Below are positions 48,298-55,888 of a stretch of DNA of 55,888 bases, in pieces (position 1 is the stretch's first letter; each line of letters starts with the position of its first letter). The position numbers and the translations under genes were made by a program. The DNA is taken from the NCBI GenBank assembly GCA_040357565.1, contig JBDODJ010000075.1. One strand, given 5' to 3'. Source of the DNA: Cercozoa sp. M6MM (taxonomy: Eukaryota; Endomyxa: Ascetosporea). The notes beneath the pieces were generated by a model. The model saw only the letters and a list, made by a program, of their open reading frames with translations, did not search any database and was not told where the DNA came from.

Positions 48298-51200
48298 CTA
48301 TCGACAATCGAAGATACAAGTTGTCAAGCTCGAGAAAAATATAAACGCAGATTTGTACGAGGTCAAAGCGATCAGTTGATCCACGACCGATGGGTCGGCC
48401 ACTACAGTCGCAGTGATACAAAAAATGACATCATCGATACCGTACGAAGAGTAAAGGTACGAGTCGAAACGTCGCCCAATTTCGACTTGTCTTGCTCGCC
48501 TGAATCAGAGAAGAATAGTAAACACAAAAGAAGAGTCAATAGCTGGGTACCTTGCGCAATTTTGCGCAACAGACGACGCATGATCTTGCCAGATCTGACA
48601 GAAAAGAGATGTAAGTGTATCTAGCACAAGGGGGAACACACAACACACCTGGTCTTTGGCAAGCCCGAGGTCAGCACGACGCGATCGACGGAGCAGAAGG
48701 CGCCAATGTGATGTCGCACTTGCAGCTTGAGTTCCTGTTCCAGCACACGAATAAAGCAGAGCATCGGCGGAAGAAAAGAGGGCAAATGGTACAACAGGCA
48801 ACTCGTCGGCGTGATAGCACGCGCCTTCCACCGGCACGCAGTAGGCCACCATGCCCTGACGAATACGTCTCCGTAAAACAACACAAAGGACTCAGAATTT
48901 ATTGAGTACCTGTCCTTTGATGTCGTGCGGAATGCCTGCACAAGCGAGGGTAACAACGCAAGCAAACACACAAGTTGAGCGAAAACAGTACCTACGACTG
49001 CACTTTCGGCAATGGCTTCGTGCGACACGAGGGCACTCTCCACCTGCAACAACACAAACATGTGAAATACGAAGCTTAGATAATAGCAAAAGCGGATTGA
49101 ACCTCAGCAGTGCCAATTCGGTGGCCGCTGACGTTGATAACATCGTCGACACGCCCGGTGATGCACAGGTGTCCATCGGCATCGCGTTTCGCGCCATCGC
49201 CGGTGAAGTAGTAGCCCTGGCATCAAGCGATTACATATATAGGGTGGTATAAGGGTGGAAAGAAGAACGGATACCGGATATGCGCGCATGTAGACGGTGA
49301 GATAGCGCTCGTGGTCGCCCAGCACGGTACGACTGTGCCATAGGCAATGATAAGGAAAACGACAGCATGAAATCAACAGAGACAAGCTACCACATGCCAG
49401 GCCAGGGTCGCTTGAATGCCAAGACACCTTCAGCCTCCGTTTCCTGAATCTCCTTGCCCTGGCGGGAGGGAAGTTATAAGTGTGCACTGAGCTGAGGGAT
49501 TTTTGAATTGTACAGTAGCAGGGTCAAGAAGCACAGGTTCGATGCCGAAAGCCGCGTATTGCGCAACTACAGCACGGTATTGAAAGCAAACACAAGACAA
49601 AATCCTGAGATGGAAAAATGTACAGCCGGGTTTTTTAGAGTGCATCGGGAGCGGCGTCAGCACATGCCCACCAGTTTCGGTTTGCCCTGCTCGCACCGGA
49701 CACTTGTAAGTGGGTCTCTTTCACCAACAAAGCAAAGCTTACAGTAAGTATCGACAATGGCAACACCAACGTTTTCATGCACCCACATCCAGGCTTCCTA
49801 TAAGAAGGTAACACGTGCTGCACGAGCGAAACTAGCGTGAGTCTAAACTAACCGGATTGATCGGTTCTCCCACGGAACCGAACACTCGCAGGGTCGACAA
49901 GTTCGATTGTTTTGGCCACTCGGCGCCCATGCGCATCACTGCGGAAAAACACCGTTCGCACATGCGGAAAAACACCGTTCGCACATGTGTGCAAACCTCG
50001 ATGTGCCACTTTAAAGAAGAAAAGGGATACAAGCACGCACGGCCGTGGGGGCAGTGTAGAGCTGCGTGACGCCAAAGCGTTCAACACTGCGCCAGTATCG
50101 ACCGGCGTCCGGGTACAACGGCGTGCTGCCGAACATGAGCGTCGTCACGCCATTGCACAACGGACCGTACACGATGTACTAAGCACAATAAACTCGCCTT
50201 AAAGAGCATAGTGAACACCATACAAAGAGAGTACAGAGTGACCGGTGATCCAGCCAACATCGGCCATGCATGCGAAGATATCACCCTGCACGCAGACTTG
50301 TTGATACACCTCTTAGATTAGAAAAGAACAAAGATGTACCTTGCGAATATCGAAGGTGTTAGAGTGTGTGTAACTCGCGTAAAGCAAGTAACCCGCCTGC
50401 GAGTGCAGAAGCCCCCTGCCATATGCCCCGTAGACATAGCGAAACATGTTTCAACTGATCGGGACAAAGAGTTTACTTGGGTCGTCCAGTGGAACCACTC
50501 GTGTACAAGACAAAGAGCGGGTCCTCGCTATCCAGCCACTCACACGGACAGTACGGCCGCTGTCGACAGGGATACATATCAATCGTATGTTTGTGAGAGA
50601 CCATCGAAAAAGCAATACCTGCTGCATGACGAGAGTGTTCAAATCAAGAGTCACACGATCGAACTCGCACTTGTCGTTATCTGCGTAAAGCACAGCACTA
50701 TCAAGCGAAACTTGCACACAAGACAACCGGCTACCTTGCTGCAACATGAGCACTGTTTTCACGAGCGTGTGCGCCACTTCGTCCAGCAGCGCCTCGCGCA
50801 CGATGCTTTTGAGATCAATACGCTTTCCACCGCGCGTGCTGCTTGTCTACGGAAACAGAGGAATATCGCTTTCTGTCGCATCAGTGAAAACTGTCACATA
50901 CAGCAGAAATGACGATTTTGCACTCAGCGTCCAGAATTCTGTCACCTACGCAAAAAGGACAGACCTCTGCATTTTTCTTGCGACTTAACACAGGAAGAAA
51001 AGTACGCAAAGCATCGGCGCTGAAGCCGGCGAACACCACCTGAGCACAGCAAATTACGTGCTGACGGAGAATAACAGCTAGAACACTAGCCACACACCGA
51101 ATGAACGGCTCCGATACGAGCGCAAGCAAGCATCGCCACGGCCGCCATCGGACACTAAAATGTTGTACAACTTATTTTTCCACATCCAATCAATCAAACT

Positions 51201-52004
51201 GAACAGAAGACAACTAAAAGGTACCATGGGCAAGTAAATCGCAACGACATCGCCTATAATAACAGGAAGAGAACATAACTACTTGATTCAAAAAGGGCTG
51301 ATGAACAGGAAGCTTCACCCTTTTTTACATCGCGTTGCTTTAAGAGATTGGCGAAACGGCATACTTGGCTGTTTGCCATCCAAGTACATCAAGTACTATA
51401 CTGTAAAATCAGAAAACCGGATACCGTTGCAGTTGAGCAAACGTGACTTTCTCAGCTTCCGCTGACTCATCGTCTGGCTCGAAGATCAAAGCAATTTCAT
51501 CGCCTTTTCCGTGCGCTGGTTACATTTTGCGTTATATCGAAACATCGGAAGCTGCTCAATTGGAGAGGTACCAACGTGTCGATCGACACAGTTGTAGCAC
51601 ACGTTGATTTTGCCGTTAAGAAACCATGCAATGTCGCCATGCTCGAACGAGCCTGAGCAGAGTTAGTCAAATATTAAACTGAAAGAGGATCACCAACTAG
51701 AATACTAGTTGCCTTACCATGCGAAACCTGGGAAAACGGAGCAAACCACGACAGAGTAGCCTTTGCCTACCCAAAGTCAAAAGTTTAACCAAACTAATCA
51801 AACTACAGATAAGAAAAATTGACAGAACTTACTTTCTCCGCCCAATAGGTGTCATTTTCGCGAAGCGAATATGTGTATTCCTGTGGTCAGCGACAAGCAT
51901 TTCCGAGGTTGTCGGTGACGCACATTTATGAGTGCAATCTTACCTGGTTGTACTCCGCAGGCGTGATAGCACCGGGTGGGTAGTTTGCAGGGGCAGGAAT
52001 CGAC
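48298..52004 (-). CDS. Acetyl-CoA synthetase (AMP-forming)
   Basis: Makes acetyl-CoA from acetate, ATP and CoA through acetyl-AMP. Start [20 protein letters not shown] at 52,004. Family-ordered exons: [45 protein letters not shown] with [46 protein letters not shown] (ATP-binding P-loop; the Lys codon is split by an intron), [106 protein letters not shown], and [15 protein letters not shown] with the C-terminal catalytic lysine, then [19 protein letters not shown]. Stop at 48,298-48,300. About 20 introns. No organelle presequence seen, so probably cytosolic. Shares a 297-base divergent region with TGS1. Confidence 0.93.
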
Positions 52005-52301
52005 ATTTCTGCAACCGCGTGGACGACAAAGCTCAACCGTGCGTGTCGGGGTTCAAAAGTGCAAAATACGCCTTTTCAAATTGGCCGTTGTCGAAAGTCG
52101 CAGCTACAGCAACTACTTGGTCGGAGACGCGAAGCAAACACACAAACAGAACCCAGGACACGCTCAGATCAGCAAAAAGATGCTTCAGGACTTTGGTCCG
52201 GCCAGCCCGAGTTGGTTGTTTCGCACCCTTAACACACGTTGCGCGACCGTCACTAGCAGCGTAGAGCGCGTCGGTATGTGCATGAGCGTGTTGCTTAGCT
52301 T
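52005..52301. promoter_or_regulatory. Divergent promoter region, acetyl-CoA synthetase / TGS1
   Basis: 297 bases between two firmly called starts on opposite strands. Promoters must overlap or abut. No TATA box seen. Confidence 0.5.
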
Positions 52302-54531
52302 TTGATGCCACCAAAGAAGCCTCGCGGCTTAAAAGCCAAGTATTGGCAGAGAAGGCATGTGTTTTGGTCGCGGTACGACGAAGGCATCCAGATGGACCAG
52401 GAAGGTACTTGTGCAGTGTCCAGTCGGCCTCCCTGCGGCTTTTCTGTGGCCACAGCCGCGCTATGTTGTGTGCAGGCTGGTACTCGGTGACGCCAGAGGC
52501 GGTGGCAGAGCACACGGCGCGTCGCATGGCACGTGCCGTGGCCGACGGTGTCAATGCCGATCTGTCGACTCTGCTGACGGTGCTGGATCAGTTCGGCACC
52601 GTCGATGACACCGAGAGTGACGGTGATCTTAGTGATCGCAGTGATGATGATCAGGGCGACGGTTACGACAGTGATCACAGTGACAGTACCGAGGGTGACA
52701 GCACCGAGGGTGACAGCACCGAGAGTGACAGCTCCGGTGGTGACACCTCCTCTGACGGTGACTCTAACGGTTACTCTGACGGTGATACTAACGGTGACAC
52801 TGACGGTGACTCTGACGGTGACTCTGACGGTGACTCTGACGGTGAGGAACCGTCGCCGAAACGACGGCGTCTGCGCCGACGCACCGTCGTTATCGACGCT
52901 TTCTGCGGCTGCGGCGGCAACGCCATTGCCTTCGCGTACTTACCTTCCCTTACCCCTTTACCCCTTACTTCCCTTTTAACCTCCTTGTTACCCGTTTACC
53001 CCCCCCCCAGACGACATTTTGACGTCGTGATCGCAATCGACACCGAGCAGGAGCGACTTGGCATGGCGCGACACAATGCGGAGATGTACCCCCCCCCCCC
53101 CCTTTACCCCCCTTAAGCATTCCCTCTTTGTGCCTACCTCTTGTCCCTGCTGCTTTACCGTTTACCCTTTGCCCTTACCCTTTACCCTTTACCCCCCCCC
53201 CGTATAGATACGACGTGGCCAATAAGATTCACTTTGTGCATGCTGATGCGTTTCACGTGCTGCGCACTTTGCTGGAAAAACAGATTAAAGTAGAGTTTAC
53301 CCCCCCCCCCCCTGCTGCCCCTTTACCCCTCTTTCTTTACCTCTGCACCCTTACCCCCTTTATCTCCCTTCCCCAGGTGGACGCGGTGTTTCTGTCGCCT
53401 CCGTGGGGTGGTTCGGGTTCGCAGTACTCGTTTGCCTCTGTATATTGATCCCTCCAGCCTTCTAGTGATTGATACAACCGTCTAAGTGGACTGAGTGATT
53501 GATAAAAAACCGTGTGACTGGAGTGGTACTACTTGCAGGTGTGGTCGCTGCGCTTCAGTCTGACGGTGGACCCGGCACTCATGCTGCAGCGCTCCTTCGA
53601 GGTCGCGCATCGCGGACAGGTTGCTTTTACCCCCCCCCCCTTTGTCTTCGCTCTTTGCCTTCCCTCTTATCCCCCTCTTTACCTTTCTCTCATCCCCTCT
53701 TGCTCCTGTTTACCCCCTGTTTACCCCTCCTGTTTACTCGCAGGTATGCGTGTACCTGCCTCGCAACGTGGACGTGCGCGAGGCGATGGCACTGGCGGCA
53801 CCGCATGTCAGACGACATTGTCCGCCTGTGGAACCGGGTGGTAGTCTTACCCTTCCTCCACTTCCCTCTTACCTGTTACCTCTTACCTCCGCTACTCCGA
53901 CGCAGTGCATCACAGCATGGAAATCGAGAATGCGCTGCTGGTCGACACGGGACGCTGCTTTGTGCTGCACGCGTACTTCGGCGACTTGGTGTAGCTTTGC
54001 GCCCTCTTGTACTCCCCCTACTTTCTTACCCCCCCCCCCAGAAAAAAGACGCAGGAAGATAAAGTGATCGAATTAAAAGCGACGCCGAAGGAACGACTCG
54101 CGTGTCTCCTCAATGATATCAAGTATCCCTCTTGTCTCCTTTACCCCCTCCCCGCTCTCTTGTCCCTTTCCCCCCCCCCCCCAGGTACAGGTTCGACAGG
54201 ACGCCAGAGGAGGAGCGGCACCACTTCGTGGACGCCCTGCAGGTCGCGATGCTCGCCTTGTGTCCGCCTCACACTGTCGACACTGCCAGGTGCTTTATCC
54301 CCTTCTACCCCTAGCTCCATCCTTTATCCCTCTCTCTCCCACAGGGACCAAGACAACCTAGAGGAAGCAGAAATCGCAAGGAACCAGAGCAACAGTGCTC
54401 CTGCAGCAGGAAACACCGGCGAAACTGATTCCGAGTGGCGTTTTCGCTTCCAGTCGCTGCTGTTCCGTCTGCAGTACGCCGACCTGCCACTACCAGGCCG
54501 TCTGCCGCCACCTGAGTTACCTACCGCTTAA
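52302..54531 (+). CDS. TGS1: Trimethylguanosine synthase (snRNA/snoRNA cap hypermethylase)
   Basis: Converts the m7G cap of snRNAs and snoRNAs to 2,2,7-trimethylguanosine using SAM. Start MPPKKPRGLKAKYWQRR (52,302). FWSRYDEGIQMDQEG joins to WYSVTPEAVAEHTARRMAR, the family N-terminal motif. An Asp/Ser/Gly-rich insert (52,611-52,850) follows, then VVIDAFCGCGGNAIAFA (motif I, SAM), FDVVIAIDTEQERLGMARH, KIHFVHADAFHVLRTLLEK, VDAVFLSPPWGG (motif IV, catalytic), CVYLPRNVDVREAMALA and VLHAYFGDL. A C-terminal extension (RYRFDRTPEEERHHFVDAL, then a Glu/Gln/Asn-rich tail) ends PPPELPTA, TAA at 54,529-54,531. About nine introns, nearly all C-rich with runs of ten or more C. Nuclear role inferred from family. 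Confidence 0.93.
52675..52845 (+). repeat. Coding GGTGAC/TCTGAC repeat in TGS1
   Basis: In-frame six-base-period repeat encoding D-G-D-S and E-G-D-S-T units, entirely between the WYSVTPE helix and methyltransferase motif I. Confidence 0.9.
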
Positions 54532-54748
54532 TCTATCGTCAGTGTTCCGTTTCCTGGGAACCCACCCCTTTCGGGCGGCCCAATTTTTGAGCCGAAAACC
54601 TTGATCCAAAAAATAGATTTTGTTTGGTCAGCACAACTAAGATAGCAGGTTTTATTTGTAGAGGCATTGTGCCTAAGTTACTGTGAGTTGCGGAGCGTTA
54701 AAATAAGCGCGATCGGCCTGGTGTGCGTTAAAAATATCTTGATTCTTC

Positions 54749-55847
54749 ATGAGTGGCAAGCCAGAAGCGATCAAAACGCCTGAAGAGGCACTGGAGGCGC
54801 TGTATTCTGCGCGTGCGGCAACGCAATTATCGAAACTCAGCACCAAAACCCTGCTGACTGCGATACAGGTAAAATAACAAGTAACAACCCCAAGAAACAA
54901 GAAAAATATACTATGTGCATGCAGTCGCTCGTCACGGAGAACATTGCCGCAGATGACGTGCCAGAGTGCCGACACTGCAAGCAACGCCTCCAACTGGCAG
55001 TGCGCAAACGCCATGGTGAGGAGGTCCTGGTCTGGTGTTGCCTAAAAAAGGCAGGCAACAACAATCGCACGCCCAAGTGCAAGAAAGAGGCGGTGCGACT
55101 CTCGACCACCAATGACGACGGCTTTCACACCGTGCTGTCTCACGGCAACGGCTCGATGAAGAATCAGTTGTTGGCGATACACGAGTTGCTATGTAAGCGA
55201 GCAACGATCGAGTCCATGGCCGACACGGCGAATCAGGAGCACCGGTGGGCACAGTCACTGCGACGTCGTGTTTTCTGCTCACTCGCAGGCAGTGAGAGAC
55301 TGCGCCAGAGCCGGTACAAGCTCGGTGAGCGTGTCTGCGGCACGGACGACGAGGAGGAGATCAAGAAACTGTGGACATCGAAGGCCAAGGAGCTCGGGTT
55401 TGATGACTTTTTGGGCTTTGTCACCGAGATCGATGAGGTAGGTTATTTTATCTGTTGTATGGTGTAAGCTCGAAACAAAGTACCTGGGTTGTTCAGTTCT
55501 GTCTTGGCAAGAACAAGCTGTCTCGCAACCCCCATTGTCGGCCACAACGAGATACCAGAGTGTGGGTATTCTCGATGACGTTGTCCGCTCGCTTCTTTGA
55601 AAAGGTATTATAGACTAACTGCGCTCTGTCACACACAAGTGAGTGTTAATTATGCAGGACAACAACACCGAGACGCGACGAGTACTTGAGTATCGGTACC
55701 AAGTGTCGCTGCGCCGAGACGCAGCAACATTTCTTCCTATCGTCAAGAAAAACGTGTTGATAAAGCCCGGTTCCTCGCTTTTTCAAACACAAACGTACTT
55801 TTATACGTAGTGACACACACATACCCACACACACACACACCCACACA

Positions 55848-55888
<41 letters not shown>
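54749..55888 (+). CDS. Merlin/IS1595 (ISXO2-like) transposase, partial at window end
   Basis: ISXO2-like DDE transposases power Merlin DNA transposons. Start MSGKPEAIKTPEEALEALYS. Exon 2 has a zinc-ribbon-like CRHCKQRL with WCCLKKAG and CKKEAVRLST, then HGNGSMKNQLLAIHELLCKR and the helical AQSLRRRVFCSLAGSERLRQ. LGFVTEIDE, the first catalytic Asp motif (EIDExxxGxxK), is cut by a 59-base intron before FCLGKNKLSRNPHC; VWVFSMTLSARFF follows. Exon 4 has LEYRYQVSLRRDAATFLPIV and KNVLIKPGSSLFQTQTYFY, the region where the family has PGSxxxTDxxxxY, but no Asp is seen there. The frame then meets TAG at 55,808, or a GTAGTG donor into (AC)n. No terminal inverted repeat was seen at the 5' side. Three introns and the missing Asp suggest a host-adapted or decayed copy. 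Confidence 0.62.
55812..55888. repeat. (AC)n microsatellite at the right window edge
   Basis: AC units with a few CCC interruptions running to the last base. Together with (GT)n at base 1 this suggests both window ends are assembly break points. Confidence 0.95.

Overview
This window is nuclear DNA from an intron-rich microbial eukaryote. Protein-coding genes are cut by many short GT-AG introns, roughly 35-100 bases long. All three standard stop codons end recognisable proteins. The gene set is eukaryotic: nucleoporin gp210, anoctamin, RGS, 3R-MYB, TGS1, BTB-BACK, TLC and RNFT-type RING proteins. Retinol-saturase-like and Xi-class GST genes, two alanine-rich secreted proteins and a Merlin/IS1595-type transposase fit a stramenopile or oomycete-like protist, but that lineage guess is weak. 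I saw no bacterial, viral, rRNA, tRNA or CRISPR features.

Layout. 1-4.8 kb: 5' part of a Xi-class GST (-), a dispersed repeat copy, and a BTB-BACK-discoidin-like gene (-). 5.3-9.5 kb: an R3HCC1-like gene (+), a membrane RING E3 ligase (+) and a small secreted protein (-) with a phased CACGTG array upstream. 10-14.1 kb: second copy of the dispersed repeat (-) and a 3R-MYB factor (+). 14.5-18.8 kb: retinol-saturase-like oxidoreductase (+) and a Cys-rich secreted protein (+). 19.6-22.4 kb: acid-ceramidase/NAAA-type Ntn amidase (-) and an RGS-domain gene (-). 22.5-30 kb: 3' end of a Xi-class GST (+), anoctamin (-) and TLC-domain protein (-). 30.2-36.4 kb: gp210 (+). 36.6-42.6 kb: two related units of an unrecognised helical protein (-). 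42.7-48 kb: large coiled-coil protein (-) and a low-complexity nuclear-type protein (+). 48.3-54.5 kb: acetyl-CoA synthetase (-) and TGS1 cap hypermethylase (+), head to head. 54.7-55.9 kb: Merlin-like transposase (+), running off the window.

The genes form no single pathway. This is a compact euchromatic stretch in which neighbours are often divergent and share gaps of 200-550 bases. Three runs of exactly 100 N are fixed-size assembly gaps, each beside a poly-G/C tract, and both window ends lie in (GT/AC)n.

Most notable observations: (1) the GST gene is split between the left edge and 22,661 with matching splice phase, which suggests the 1-22,420 contig is placed in the wrong orientation; (2) an 11-bp-periodic CACGTG array; (3) C-rich (TTACCCC)-like introns whose strand bias usually follows gene direction; (4) an RGS intron flanked by a direct repeat, a candidate for intron birth by duplication; (5) a duplicated helical protein family; (6) a transposase whose second catalytic acidic residue is not where expected; (7) low-complexity inserts inside the enzymes TGS1 and retinol saturase.
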